Positions 23,828-32,893 of a stretch of 64,000 nt of DNA are shown in pieces. The DNA is from an uncultured Nesterenkonia sp. Its GTDB lineage: Bacteria; Actinomycetota; Actinomycetes; Actinomycetales; Micrococcaceae. The position numbers and the translations under genes were made by a program. Location of the stretch: contig CAMIAK010000003.1 of NCBI GenBank assembly GCA_946222885.1, positions 180,128 to 244,127 of the forward strand, read 5' to 3'. Every line of letters begins with the position of its first letter. Positions within the stretch are counted from its first letter, which is position 1. The notes below the pieces were generated by a model. The model saw nothing but the letters and a program-made list of their open reading frames with translations, searched no databases and was not told the DNA's origin.

Positions 23828-25444
23828 ATGAGCACTCTGACCGAAGCTGTCTATCATTCGCTGATCGCCGGGGAGCCGGTGCAGGGATCCGCCGGCACCA
23901 CCCAGGCGGTGGACCCGGCCGCGGGTCAGGCCGCCGGCCCGGAATTCACCCTGCTCGGCCAGGAGCAGGTCGAAGCCGCCGCCCAGGCCGCCGCGGAGGC
24001 TTTTCCTGCCTACCGGAAGTTGGAGCCGCAGGCCCGGGCTGCCTTCCTGAACTCTGCGGCGGAGAAGATCGAAGCCGCAGGTGAGCAGATCATCGCCACG
24101 GCCATGACCGAGACCGGGCTGCCCCAACCCCGCCTGCAGGGGGAGCTGGCCCGCACGGTCAACCAGCTGAAGCTCTTCGCGAAGGTCGCCGAAGCCGGGG
24201 ACCACCTGGGTGTGCGGATCGAGCCTGCCCTGCCGGAGCGCAAGCCGCTGCCGCGTCCGGATCTGCGGCAGCGGAAGATCCCGCTGGGACCTGTGGCGGT
24301 CTTCGGCGCCTCGAACTTCCCGCTGGCGTTCTCTGTGGCCGGAGGCGACACCGCCTCGGCGCTGGCCGCCGGCTGCCCGGTGGTCTTCAAGGCCCATAAC
24401 GCTCATCCGGGCACCAGTCAGCTGGTGGGCCAGGCGATCAGCGAAGCCGTGGCCGAGCAGGGCCTGCCCGCCGGAGTCTTCTCCCTGATCTACGGGCGGG
24501 GCACCGATGCCGGCCAGAAGCTGGTCTCCGACCGCCGGATCAAGGCCGTGGGGTTCACCGGCTCCCGCAGCGGCGGCACGGCACTGATGCAGACCGCCGC
24601 ATCGCGCCCTGAACCGATCCCGGTCTATGCGGAGATGAGCTCGGTCAACCCCATCATCCTGCTGCCCTCGGCAGTGGCCGCAGACGGCGCCGGCCTCGCG
24701 GAGGGCTTCGTGACCTCGCTGACCGGTTCGGCCGGCCAGCTCTGCACCGCCCCGGGGCTGCTCTTCGTGCCCGAGGGGCCGGCCGGCGACACCTTTGTGG
24801 AAGCTGTCCGGGAGAACCTCTCCGCAGCCGCGGGCACGACCATGCTCACCCCGGGCATCTGCTCCTCCCGTGTGGAGGGTGAGCAGAAGCTCTCCACGCT
24901 GCCAGGCGTCACCGAGGTCGGCCGCGGCACAGAGGGCCAGACCGAGAACTCACCGGCTCCGGCCGTCTACTCCACCGATGTGAAGACCTTCATCAGCACC
25001 CCCGAGCTCTCCGAGGAGATCTTCGGATCGGTCTGCCTGACCGTCCGCTATGGCTCGGTGGAGGAGCTGGAGCAGGTGGCCGAGTCCATCGAAGGCCAGC
25101 TGACCGCGACTCTGCACCTGGACAGCGGGGACTCCGGCGACACCCGCGCTGCCGATTCCTTGCTGGAGCTGCTGGAGCTCAAGGCCGGGCGGCTGCTGAT
25201 CAACGGGTGGCCCACCGGCGTCGACGTCGGGGACGCTATGGTCCACGGGGGCCCCTTCCCTGCCACCTCGGATGGCCGTTCCACCTCTGTGGGCACACTG
25301 GCCATCGACCGGTTCCTGCGTCCGGTGGTCTACCAGAACGCCCCGGAGGGCCTGCAGCCTGCCGCAGTCCGGGACGCCAATCCGTGGAACCTCACCCGCC
25401 GGGTGGACGGTCAGCACGTCGTCGCGCAGAAGGAGGAAGGATGA
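23828..25444 (+). CDS. 2,5-dioxovalerate (2-oxoglutarate semialdehyde) dehydrogenase, NADP-type
   Basis: 538 residues, longer than most ALDHs and typical of the KGSADH type found in aldarate loci. PLGPVAVFGASNFPLAFSVAGGD is the cofactor-domain landmark, VGFTGSRSGG the nucleotide loop, AEMSSVNP contains the general base Glu, and GSAGQLCTAPG the catalytic Cys. It oxidises 2-oxoglutarate semialdehyde to 2-oxoglutarate. It starts 36 bases after kdgD and overlaps gudD by 4 bp (ATGA). Confidence 0.9.
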   Translation: MSTLTEAVYHSLIAGEPVQGSAGTTQAVDPAAGQAAGPEFTLLGQEQVEAAAQAAAEAFPAYRKLEPQARAAFLNSAAEKIEAAGEQIIATAMTETGLPQPRLQGELARTVNQLKLFAKVAEAGDHLGVRIEPALPERKPLPRPDLRQRKIPLGPVAVFGASNFPLAFSVAGGDTASALAAGCPVVFKAHNAHPGTSQLVGQAISEAVAEQGLPAGVFSLIYGRGTDAGQKLVSDRRIKAVGFTGSRSGGTALMQTAASRPEPIPVYAEMSSVNPIILLPSAVAADGAGLAEGFVTSLTGSAGQLCTAPGLLFVPEGPAGDTFVEAVRENLSAAAGTTMLTPGICSSRVEGEQKLSTLPGVTEVGRGTEGQTENSPAPAVYSTDVKTFISTPELSEEIFGSVCLTVRYGSVEELEQVAESIEGQLTATLHLDSGDSGDTRAADSLLELLELKAGRLLINGWPTGVDVGDAMVHGGPFPATSDGRSTSVGTLAIDRFLRPVVYQNAPEGLQPAAVRDANPWNLTRRVDGQHVVAQKEEG

Positions 25445-26769
25445 CCGCATCCGGTCCCACAGTTGCCGAGGTGGAGGTCGTCCCCGTCGCCGGGTACGAC
25501 TCGATGCTGCTCAACCTCTCCGGTGCGCACGGTCCCTATTTCACCCGCAACGTCGTCATCATCACCGACGATGAGGGCCGCACCGGCCTCGGCGAGGTGC
25601 CTGGCGGGCAGAAGATCACCGGCACCATCGAGGAGGCGGGGCGGCGCATCACAGGCCGTCCGGTCGCCGAGTTCCGCTCCCTGCTGAGGCAGATCTCGAA
25701 CGACTTCGCCGATCTTGACGCCGGCGGACGTGGAGACCAGACCTTCGACCTGCGCACCACCGTCCACGCGGTGACCGCCGTCGAGTCTGCGATGCTGGAC
25801 CTCCACGGCCAGTACCTGGGCGTTCCTGTCGCCGAGCTCCTCGGGGAGGGCCAGCAGCGGGAGAGCGTCCCGATGCTCGGCTACCTGTTCTTCGTGGGGA
25901 ACCCGGATTCCACGGATCTCCCCTACCTGCGGGAGTCTGAGGGCGACGCCTGGGAGCGCCGCCGGCGTGAAGAGGCCATGGACGCCCAGGGCGTCATCGA
26001 GCTGGCCAGAGCTGCCCAGCAGCGGTACGGATTCAGGGACTTCAAGCTCAAGGGCGGGGTCCTCGACGGCGACGCCGAGGTCGACGTCGTCACCGCGCTC
26101 CATGAGGAGTTCCCGGAGTCACGCATCACGCTGGACCCCAACGGCGGCTGGCTCCTCGATGACGCGATCCGGCTGGGCAAGCGGCTGCGCGGCGTCGTCG
26201 CCTATGCGGAGGATCCGTGCGGGGCGGAGGGCCGCTTCTCTGCCCGCGAGGTGATGTCCGAGTTCAAACGGGCCACCGGCCTGCTGACCGCCACCAATAT
26301 GTGTGCCACCGACTGGCGGGAGATGGCCGCGGCCGTCCGCAGCAATGCGGTGGACATCCCCCTTGCCGACCCGCACTTCTGGACCATGGGCGGTTCGGTG
26401 CGTGTGGCGCAGATGTGCCATGACTTCGGGGTGACCTGGGGCTCGCATTCGAACAACCACTTCGACATCTCCCTGGCGATGTTCACCCAGGTGGGAGCCG
26501 CCGCTCCCGGCGAGATCACCGCCCTGGACACCCATTGGATCTGGCAGGACGGGCAGGGGATCACCCGCGAGCCCCTGCAGATCCGCGACGGTGCGGTGGA
26601 GGTCCCGAAGAAGCCGGGGCTGGGCGTGGAGCTGGACCGCGACCGCCTGGGGGAGGCCCACGAGCTCTACAACGAACAGGGCCTCGGTGCCCGGGACGAT
26701 GCTCTGGCCATGCAATACCTGATCCCCGGATGGGAGTTCGACCCCAAGAGGCCCTGTATGGTGCGGTGA
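25441..26769 (+). CDS. gudD: Glucarate dehydratase
   Basis: 442 residues from the ATG at 25441, which overlaps the preceding stop and follows AGGAAGG. Enolase superfamily, glucarate-dehydratase subgroup: FRDFKLKGGV (KxK base), ITLDPNGGW (metal Asp, Asn), YAEDPCG, LTATNMCAT, DIPLADPHFWTMGGS and WGSHSNNHFDISL (His). It dehydrates D-glucarate (and idarate) to 5-keto-4-deoxyglucarate, joining the same pathway as the talarate/galactarate enzyme. A 15-bp sequence at its stop (26756-26770) is repeated at 26786-26800. Confidence 0.93.
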   Translation: MTASGPTVAEVEVVPVAGYDSMLLNLSGAHGPYFTRNVVIITDDEGRTGLGEVPGGQKITGTIEEAGRRITGRPVAEFRSLLRQISNDFADLDAGGRGDQTFDLRTTVHAVTAVESAMLDLHGQYLGVPVAELLGEGQQRESVPMLGYLFFVGNPDSTDLPYLRESEGDAWERRRREEAMDAQGVIELARAAQQRYGFRDFKLKGGVLDGDAEVDVVTALHEEFPESRITLDPNGGWLLDDAIRLGKRLRGVVAYAEDPCGAEGRFSAREVMSEFKRATGLLTATNMCATDWREMAAAVRSNAVDIPLADPHFWTMGGSVRVAQMCHDFGVTWGSHSNNHFDISLAMFTQVGAAAPGEITALDTHWIWQDGQGITREPLQIRDGAVEVPKKPGLGVELDRDRLGEAHELYNEQGLGARDDALAMQYLIPGWEFDPKRPCMVR

Positions 26770-26800
26770 GCGCCGCGTGGTGGGAGTATCGTGCGGTGAG
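26756..26800. repeat. 15-bp direct repeat at the gudD stop codon
   Basis: GTATGGTGCGGTGAG (26756-26770) and GTATCGTGCGGTGAG (26786-26800), one mismatch, 30-base period. The first copy includes the stop codon. Confidence 0.7.
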
Positions 26801-26840
26801 AGAGATCCGAGCCGCAGGCTTCTGCTTGGGAGGTGGGTAG

Positions 26841-27782
26841 ATGGAGGGGATCCTCCTCGGCTTCGCCGTGGTCGCCGTGCTGATGACCATCGGGGCGGTG
26901 ACGGCGGCCTGGCGCCCCCGCCGGGCTGAGGTCGTCCAGCAGGGGGTCACCCCGCTGGTCTACTACATCACCAACCCCTGTCTCATGGTGATCCTGGTGG
27001 CCGACACCGACGTACGGGTGGTCGCCGGGCTGTTCGCCCCGCTGGCGTTGGGGATCGCACTGCTCACCGGACTGTGCTTCGCGCTCTTCGGGCTCTTGGC
27101 TCGACGTTCCAAGCGAGACATCGCCGTAGGGGCTATGGCTTCCAGCTACGTCAACGCCGGCAACATCGGTGCCCCGGTGGCTCTGTACATGGTGGGAAGC
27201 ACCGCGCCGGTGGTGGCGGTCCTGCTGGCTCAGCTCTTGGTGCTCGCCCCGCTGTATCTGATGATCTTCGGCCTGCTCTCCAGTGCAGACGGTGACGACG
27301 TCGGCAGAGCGTCCCGGCGTCGGACCATCCTGCGTTCGCTGCTGAACCCCGTCACGCTGGGCGTGGTGGTCGGAAGCGCGATCTCACTGGCCGGAGAGAC
27401 CCCGCCGGATTTCCTCTGGCAGCCGATCACCATGATCGGTGAGGCATCCATCCCCCTGATGCTGATCATCTTCGGGATGGCGCTCTGGCAGGAGAAGCCC
27501 TTCCGCTCCAGCGAACACCTCTCGGAGAGCCTGGTCAGCATCTTCTGCAAGGCCGCGATCATGCCAGTCATCGCTTGGGCGCTGGCCGGGCCGGTGTTCG
27601 GCCTGGAAGGAACGGAGCTTCTCGGCGTGGTCGCGATGGCGGCTCTGCCGACTGCCCAGAACGTCTATATCTTCAGCCTGCAGCACGGCATGCCGACCAG
27701 CGTTCCGAAGGACGCCATCTTCGCGAGCTCCTTCCTGGCGCTGCCGGTGACTCTGTTCGCGGCCTGGCTCCTGGCAGTATGA
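26841..27782 (+). CDS. AEC-family (auxin efflux carrier-type) membrane transporter
   Basis: 313 residues with about 10 hydrophobic helices. The conserved N-terminal segment ends VYYITNPCLMVILV; SSYVNAGNIGAPVALYM and ALPTAQNVYIFSLQHG are the two typical Asn/Pro crossover regions. AEC proteins move organic anions such as malate. It follows gudD after 71 bp on the same strand, with GGGAGGTGGGT before the ATG, so it may export or exchange a product of aldarate breakdown (inference). Confidence 0.85.
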   Translation: MEGILLGFAVVAVLMTIGAVTAAWRPRRAEVVQQGVTPLVYYITNPCLMVILVADTDVRVVAGLFAPLALGIALLTGLCFALFGLLARRSKRDIAVGAMASSYVNAGNIGAPVALYMVGSTAPVVAVLLAQLLVLAPLYLMIFGLLSSADGDDVGRASRRRTILRSLLNPVTLGVVVGSAISLAGETPPDFLWQPITMIGEASIPLMLIIFGMALWQEKPFRSSEHLSESLVSIFCKAAIMPVIAWALAGPVFGLEGTELLGVVAMAALPTAQNVYIFSLQHGMPTSVPKDAIFASSFLALPVTLFAAWLLAV

Positions 27783-27807
27783 GTGTGTGAGCAGCTCGGC
27801 TATAGTG

Positions 27808-27820
27808 CTGTGAGTCACAG
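27808..27820. promoter_or_regulatory. 13-bp palindrome CTGTGAGTCACAG before the universal stress gene
   Basis: Perfect dyad (CTGTGA-G-TCACAG), 37 bases before the ATG, near a plausible TTGTCC/TAGACT promoter. Operator-like; no regulator assigned. Confidence 0.4.
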
Positions 27821-27857
27821 GTTTGTCCGACCGTAGACTGTAACTAAGGAGCAGATC

Positions 27858-28283
27858 ATGACCGGTCCGATCGTCGTCGGCGTCGACGGCAGCCCCACCG
27901 CACGCAAGGCTGCCGAGACCGCCAAGGAACTCGCCGCGAAGCTCGGCGCTCCGCTGCACGTGGTCTCCGCGCACACTGAGGACAAGATCGTCCATGCCCA
28001 CGGTTCGGACCAGTGGGAGGTCTCCAGCGCGGACAACGCCCTCTACATCGCAGAGCAGGTCGTGAAGAAGCTGCGCAGCCCGGGTGTGAAGATCGTTCCG
28101 GCCTCCGCCCAGGGCCGGCCCGCCGATGCTCTCATCAATTACGCCAACAAGGTGGGCGCGCGCATGATCGTGGTCGGCAACCAGCGGATGCGCGGGGTCA
28201 CCCGTGTGCTGGGCAGCGTGGCGAACTCGGTCTCCCACAACGCCACCTGCGACGTCTACATCGCCAACACCTACGGGGACTGA
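27858..28283 (+). CDS. Universal stress protein (UspA family)
   Basis: 141 residues, one Usp domain. It begins IVVGVDGSPTA and ends with the nucleotide-loop pattern IVVGNQRMRGVTRVLGSVANSVSHNA (G-x2-G-x9-G-S type). Such proteins bind ATP and help in starvation or redox stress. A strong AAGGAGC site lies before ATG 27858. It is probably monocistronic. Confidence 0.92.
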   Translation: MTGPIVVGVDGSPTARKAAETAKELAAKLGAPLHVVSAHTEDKIVHAHGSDQWEVSSADNALYIAEQVVKKLRSPGVKIVPASAQGRPADALINYANKVGARMIVVGNQRMRGVTRVLGSVANSVSHNATCDVYIANTYGD

Positions 28284-28360
28284 AGCTGGACGCCGGTGGT
28301 TGAGCAATCAATTCGCCGGTATCAGTGCAGGTTCAGCAATTCCGTGGAAGAATCCCCGGC

Positions 28361-29971
28361 ATGTCCCAAACACCAGATTCTTCTGTGCCAGAGGGCGAGG
28401 ATCTGACGGCCGGCACTGAGAAGAGCTCTGCCGCGGAGACGACGCGGCGCCATGGCATCTTCCAGCGCTTTCTCGACGGCGTCGAGTTCGCGGGCAATAA
28501 GCTGCCGCACCCCGTCACGCTCTTTGCCCTGCTGGCCCTTGCTGTCGTGCTGCTCTCCTGGGCGCTCTCCCAGGCGGGCCTCACCGTCCAGGATCCCCTG
28601 GAGGGTGAAGACGTAGAGGTCTACAACCTCCTCTCCTCGGGCGGCATCGAGTGGATGTTCACCTCCGCGGTGGACAACTTCCTCGGCTTCGCACCCCTGG
28701 GTGTGGTGCTGGCCACCATGATCGGCATCGGCATGGCCGAGCAGACCGGTCTGATCGGCACCGCCCTGCGCAGCTTCATCCTCTCCATCCCGCGCACGCT
28801 GGTGACCTTCGCCATCGTCTTCGCGGGCATCATGTCCTCCGTGGCCGCCGACGCCGGCTATGTGGTCCTTCCCCCGCTGGCCGCGATCCTCTTCGTGGCG
28901 TTGGGCCGTCACCCGCTTGCCGGCATCGCCGCGTCCTTCGCCGGCGTCTCCGCCGGCTTCAGTGCGAACCTGCTGCTCTCCGGGACCGATGTGATGCTCG
29001 GGGAGCTGACCATCGAGGCCGCCGCCACCATGGACGAGGAATATGCGGAGGGTATGAACCTGGCGATGAACTACTGGTTCATCATCGCCTCCACCTTCGT
29101 GCTGGCCATCGTGGGCACTCTGGTCTCACGGTTCATCGTCGAGCCGCGCCTGGGCCCCTGGAAGGGGGAAGGTGTCGTCGAGGGCGAGGATGACAGCTCG
29201 CTGCGCATCACCGCCGTGGAGAAGAAGGGTCTGCTCGCCGCCGGCATCGCCCTGGTGCTCACCGTGGCGGCCATGCTGGCCCTGATCATCCCCGAGAACG
29301 GCCCCCTGCGCGGTGAGGACGGGGCGATCGTCCAGTCGCCCTTCATGGACTCGCTGGTCGTGGTCATCATCGCAGCCTTCTTCGTGCCCGGCCTGGTGTA
29401 CGGCATCGTCACCAAGGTGGTCCGCAACGACACCGACGCCGTCGAGCAGGTCACCAAGACGCTCGCTGGGATGGGCATGTTCCTGGTGCTGGCATTCACC
29501 GCCGGTCAGTTCATCGCCTACTTCGAGCAGTCCAACCTGGGCCTGGTGGTCTCCGTGCTCGGCGCCGACTGGCTGGAGTCCATCAACCTGACCGGCGTTC
29601 CGCTGGTGCTGCTGTTCATCCTCTTTGTGGGAGTGGTGAACCTCTTCGTCGGTTCGGCCTCCGCCAAGTGGGCGCTGCTGGCCCCCATCATGGTGCCGAT
29701 CATGATGCAGCTGGGCATGTCCCCCGAGCTGACCCAGGCCGCCTACCGCGTGGCGGACTCCACCACCAACGTCCTGTCCCCGCTGCTGCCTTACTTCGCG
29801 ATCCTCATCGTCGTGGCGCAGCGCTACGACAAGCGCCTGGGCATCGGCTCGCTGATCTCCGTGATGCTTCCCTACTCCCTGGCCTTCATGGCGGTCTGGA
29901 CGCTGATGACGATGGGCTGGATGGGCCTCGACCTGCCGCTGGGACCGAACGCTCCGGTGTACTACGACTGA
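28361..29971 (+). CDS. AbgT-family transporter
   Basis: 536 residues from ATG 28361; an upstream in-frame ATG at 28325 is less likely. An N-terminal hydrophilic stretch is followed by FLDGVEFAGNKLPHPVTLF, the AbgT entry segment, and about 12 hydrophobic helices. AADAGYVVLPPLAAILF, GFSANLLLSGTDVML and STTNVLSPLLPYFA match conserved AbgT regions. The family moves p-aminobenzoyl-glutamate or exports sulfonamides; the true substrate is unknown. It ends in a perfect 23-bp hairpin that contains its own stop codon. Confidence 0.9.
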   Translation: MSQTPDSSVPEGEDLTAGTEKSSAAETTRRHGIFQRFLDGVEFAGNKLPHPVTLFALLALAVVLLSWALSQAGLTVQDPLEGEDVEVYNLLSSGGIEWMFTSAVDNFLGFAPLGVVLATMIGIGMAEQTGLIGTALRSFILSIPRTLVTFAIVFAGIMSSVAADAGYVVLPPLAAILFVALGRHPLAGIAASFAGVSAGFSANLLLSGTDVMLGELTIEAAATMDEEYAEGMNLAMNYWFIIASTFVLAIVGTLVSRFIVEPRLGPWKGEGVVEGEDDSSLRITAVEKKGLLAAGIALVLTVAAMLALIIPENGPLRGEDGAIVQSPFMDSLVVVIIAAFFVPGLVYGIVTKVVRNDTDAVEQVTKTLAGMGMFLVLAFTAGQFIAYFEQSNLGLVVSVLGADWLESINLTGVPLVLLFILFVGVVNLFVGSASAKWALLAPIMVPIMMQLGMSPELTQAAYRVADSTTNVLSPLLPYFAILIVVAQRYDKRLGIGSLISVMLPYSLAFMAVWTLMTMGWMGLDLPLGPNAPVYYD

Positions 29972-30015
29972 GGCAGGGGCTGCCCGGCCCTCGGGCCGGG
30001 CAGCCCCTGCCTCAG
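29968..30015. terminator. 23-bp perfect hairpin holding both convergent stop codons
   Basis: Arms 29968-29990 and 29993-30015. The transporter's TGA (29969-29971) and etfA's TGA (30012-30014 on the minus strand) both lie within the stem. Confidence 0.85.
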
Positions 30016-31010
30016 CCCTTCCGCCGGCGGATCTCCTCCACCATCTGGGGGACGACGTCGAACAGGTCGCCCACCACGCCGAAGTCGGCGATCTCGAAGA
30101 CCGGAGCGTCCTCATCCTTGTTGATCGCCACGATGGTCTGGGCGGTCTGCATCCCTGAACGCTGCTGCACTGCGCCGGAGATGCCGGCTGAGACGTAGAG
30201 CTGCGGGGAGACGGTCACACCGGTCTGCCCCACCTGGGCGGCATGGTCGATCCAGCCGGCGTCGGTGGCGGCGCGCGAGGCGCCGATCGCCGCGCCCAGC
30301 TCGTCGGCCAGCTCCTCCAGGGGGCCGAAGTCGCCGTCCACGCCGCGACCCCCGGCCACGACCACGCGCGCCTCGGTCAGGGCGGGACGTTCGGACTTCT
30401 CCAGCGCCGTCCGCTCCAGAACCTCCATCTGCCCCTCCGCAGCGCCGGAGCCGCCGACGCCGGCCGAGACGGGCAGCACGGTGACCTCAGGCTCGGCGCC
30501 CCCGCTCAGCGCCGCGGCGACCTGCCCGGCGTCCAGGCTGTTGGGCCGCAGGGTGACCAGCAGGGGGCGGCCTGCCGCGGCAGGTGCCGCAGCCGCCCTC
30601 GTCGTATAGGTCCCGGCCAGCACCGGTTTGGAGACCACCAGCCCCTCGGCCGAGGCCTCCACGGCGATCCCGCCGGTGATCAGCCCGGCGTCCAGCCGTA
30701 CGGCCAGGCGGGCCAGCGCGTCAGCGGCCTCGACCACGTCGCTGCCCAGCACAAGGCCGGCGCCGGTCTCCTGGACCGCGGTCTCCAGCAGGTCCACCAG
30801 GGCGGCGTCGGGGGCGGTGATCTCGCCGTCGCCGGTGTAGACCGCGGCGATCTCGGCGACGTCCAGGGCCCGGGCGGCGGCCTCGGGGGAGGCACCGGTC
30901 ACCACGTTGACCTCGCCCAGGCCGCTGGCCGCGGCCAGCAGCTCCTTCTGTGCGGAGGAGGGGCCGCCCTCGGCGGGCAGTGAGTCGAAGAACACCAGGA
31001 CAGAGGTCAC
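30012..31010 (-). CDS. etfA: Electron transfer flavoprotein, alpha subunit
   Basis: 332 residues. The C-terminal FAD domain holds VVVAGGRGVDGDF, GASRAATDAGW, GQTGVTVSPQLYVSAGISGAVQ and IVAINKDEDAPVFEIADFG, all EtfA landmarks; RSGMQT replaces the common LAGM(K/R). With EtfB it carries electrons from acyl-CoA and other dehydrogenases to the quinone pool. The start overlaps the etfB stop by 4 bp. Confidence 0.95.
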   Translation of the reverse strand: MTSVLVFFDSLPAEGGPSSAQKELLAAASGLGEVNVVTGASPEAAARALDVAEIAAVYTGDGEITAPDAALVDLLETAVQETGAGLVLGSDVVEAADALARLAVRLDAGLITGGIAVEASAEGLVVSKPVLAGTYTTRAAAAPAAAGRPLLVTLRPNSLDAGQVAAALSGGAEPEVTVLPVSAGVGGSGAAEGQMEVLERTALEKSERPALTEARVVVAGGRGVDGDFGPLEELADELGAAIGASRAATDAGWIDHAAQVGQTGVTVSPQLYVSAGISGAVQQRSGMQTAQTIVAINKDEDAPVFEIADFGVVGDLFDVVPQMVEEIRRRKG

Positions 31011-31813
31011 AGCACACGCTCCTTCGCGAGGAATTCCACGATCTTGACGCCGGCGTCGCCCTCATCGGTGATGATCTCGCCGGCGGTGCGCGGCGGACGG
31101 GCCTCGGCGGTGAGCACCTGGACCTTCGCCTCCGCCGCGGCGGGCTCCAGCGCGACGTCGGCCAGGCCCCAGGTGGTCAGCGGCTTCTTCTTGGCGGCCA
31201 TGATGGCCTTGAAGTTGGGGTAGCGCGGGTCATTGGCCTGGTCGGTCACCGAGACCACCGCCGGCAGCCCGGCGGCGATCCTCTGCTGCTCCGAGTGCCC
31301 CGACCCTGCGGAGATGCGGGTGGCGATGACCCGGCCCTCCTCCAGGGAGAGCCCGGTCACCTGGGTGATCAGATGGGCGCCCAGGCGCTCCGCCAGCTGC
31401 GCCGGCACCGCCCCGGACTCGCCGTCCTCGGAGGCCATGCCGGTCAGCACCAGGTGCCCGGCGTCGTCGTCGAGGTCCGAGCCGGCCAGGATCTGCTCCA
31501 CGGCGGCCTTCAGTGCGGCGGAGGTGACGGAGACGTCCGCGCCGGCCAGCGCATCGTCTGAGAGGTGGAAGGCGTCGTCGGCGCCGATCTGCAGGGCCTT
31601 CTTGGCCGCAGCGGAGGCGCCGGCGGGTCCGATGGTCAGCGCGGAGACCCGTACCTCGGCCTCGGAGGCCTCCTTGATGCGCAGCGCGGCCTCCAGGGGG
31701 TACTCGTCCAGCTCGCCCAGGACCCCTTCGCTGCGGTCGATGCGCCGCTGCTCGGTGAACCGGCGCTCGAGCTGGGTGTCCGGGACCCATTTGACCGGGA
31801 CGATGATGTGCAC
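31007..31813 (-). CDS. etfB: Electron transfer flavoprotein, beta subunit
   Basis: 268 residues from GTG 31813, chosen because it is preceded by AGGCGG and gives the usual N-terminus of EtfB (HIIVPVKWVPDT); an in-frame ATG at 31831 adds six residues. LDEYPLEAALRIKE, GADDAFHLSD, VLTGMASEDGESG and RYPNFKAIMAAKKKP are typical. It binds AMP and pairs with EtfA. The operon is etfB-etfA. It is divergent from a CitE-like lyase. Confidence 0.93.
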   Translation of the reverse strand: MHIIVPVKWVPDTQLERRFTEQRRIDRSEGVLGELDEYPLEAALRIKEASEAEVRVSALTIGPAGASAAAKKALQIGADDAFHLSDDALAGADVSVTSAALKAAVEQILAGSDLDDDAGHLVLTGMASEDGESGAVPAQLAERLGAHLITQVTGLSLEEGRVIATRISAGSGHSEQQRIAAGLPAVVSVTDQANDPRYPNFKAIMAAKKKPLTTWGLADVALEPAAAEAKVQVLTAEARPPRTAGEIITDEGDAGVKIVEFLAKERVL

Positions 31814-31908
31814 TGCAGCCGCCTGGGGCATGTGACTGACCGCCTCACTCTCGACGTGGTGGTTCGAGTATGGAAACGTCTCCTATGTTCCCACGAATAG
31901 GAGCTGCG

Positions 31909-32844
31909 ATGTCTGAGACCGTCATCCCCGGACCCACTGCCGTGCCGGGAGAGGGCTTCACGCTGGGTCCTGCGCTGCTGTTCTGCCCCGGCTCCCGCCC
32001 GGAACGCTTCGCCAAGGCCGCCGAGCGGGCCGACGCCGTCATCGCGGACCTGGAGGACGCCGTGGTCCCCGGTCAGAAGGACCAGGCGCGGCAGAACGTG
32101 GTCCACGCCCTGAACTGGGAGGATCCCGGGCTGGACCCGGCCAGCACGATGGTCCGGATCAACACCGCCTCCTCCGGTGAGCGCGACGCCGACCTGGACG
32201 CTCTCGCCGGAACCGAGCTGCGCTGGGCGGTGCTCCCCAAATGCGAGGCCCCGGAGGAGCTCGACCAGGTCGCCCAGCGGCTGCCCGGCGTCGGGCTCAT
32301 CCCGCAGGTGGAGACCCCGCGCGGGGTGCTGCAGGCAGGCGGGCTGGCCGCCCATCCGGCGGTGGCCGCCCTGTTCTGGGGGACCGAGGACCTCATCGCC
32401 GGCCTCGGCGGGGTCACCGCACGGCGTCCGGACGGCTCGCCCCGCGGGGTCATCGGGCATATCCGCCACACCGTCCTGCTCACCGCGGCGGCCGGCGGCA
32501 TCCCCGCCATCGACACCATCTGCGGATCCCTCCATGACGCGAAGCGGCTGGCCGTGGAAGCTGAGGACGCCGCCGCGGAGGGCTTCATCGCCAAGGCCTG
32601 CGTGCACCCGGACCAGGTGGCCGCCGTGCGCCGGGCCTACACCCCGGAGGACACCGATGTGGAATGGGCCAAGGTGCTGATCGCCGCCTTCGAGCAGGAG
32701 GCCGGCCTGCGGACGGGAGAGGGCCGCGGCGCGGCGCCCACCGCCGTCGGGGCCTTCAGCTTCCGGGACGAGATGATCGACGCCCCCGTGATCCTCCAGG
32801 CCCAGCGGATCCTGAGCCGGTACGAGGCCACGCGGCTGTCCTGA
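31909..32844 (+). CDS. HpcH/HpaI aldolase/citrate-lyase-family CoA-ester lyase (CitE-like)
   Basis: 311 residues from ATG 31909 with ATAGGAG 6 bases upstream. LLFCPGSRPERFAKA, VIADLEDAV, the Arg-containing MVRINTA, LIPQVETPRGVL (Glu metal ligand), FWGTEDLIAGLGG (Asp) and GFIAKACVHPDQV are the family's motifs. Members cleave malyl-CoA, methylmalyl-CoA or citramalyl-CoA. The gene stands next to etfBA and close to an acyl-CoA dehydrogenase, so a role in organic acid or branched-chain breakdown is likely, but the substrate is open. Confidence 0.85.
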   Translation: MSETVIPGPTAVPGEGFTLGPALLFCPGSRPERFAKAAERADAVIADLEDAVVPGQKDQARQNVVHALNWEDPGLDPASTMVRINTASSGERDADLDALAGTELRWAVLPKCEAPEELDQVAQRLPGVGLIPQVETPRGVLQAGGLAAHPAVAALFWGTEDLIAGLGGVTARRPDGSPRGVIGHIRHTVLLTAAAGGIPAIDTICGSLHDAKRLAVEAEDAAAEGFIAKACVHPDQVAAVRRAYTPEDTDVEWAKVLIAAFEQEAGLRTGEGRGAAPTAVGAFSFRDEMIDAPVILQAQRILSRYEATRLS

Positions 32845-32881
32845 GCTGATTCCGCGGATCGATCAGGGGCCGCCGGATCGA

Positions 32882-32887
32882 TAGGGT
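32882..32887 (+). promoter_or_regulatory. -10 box TAGGGT of the acidic lipoprotein gene
   Basis: It ends 6 bases before the ATG at 32894. Confidence 0.4.
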
Positions 32888-32893
32888 CGGAGC

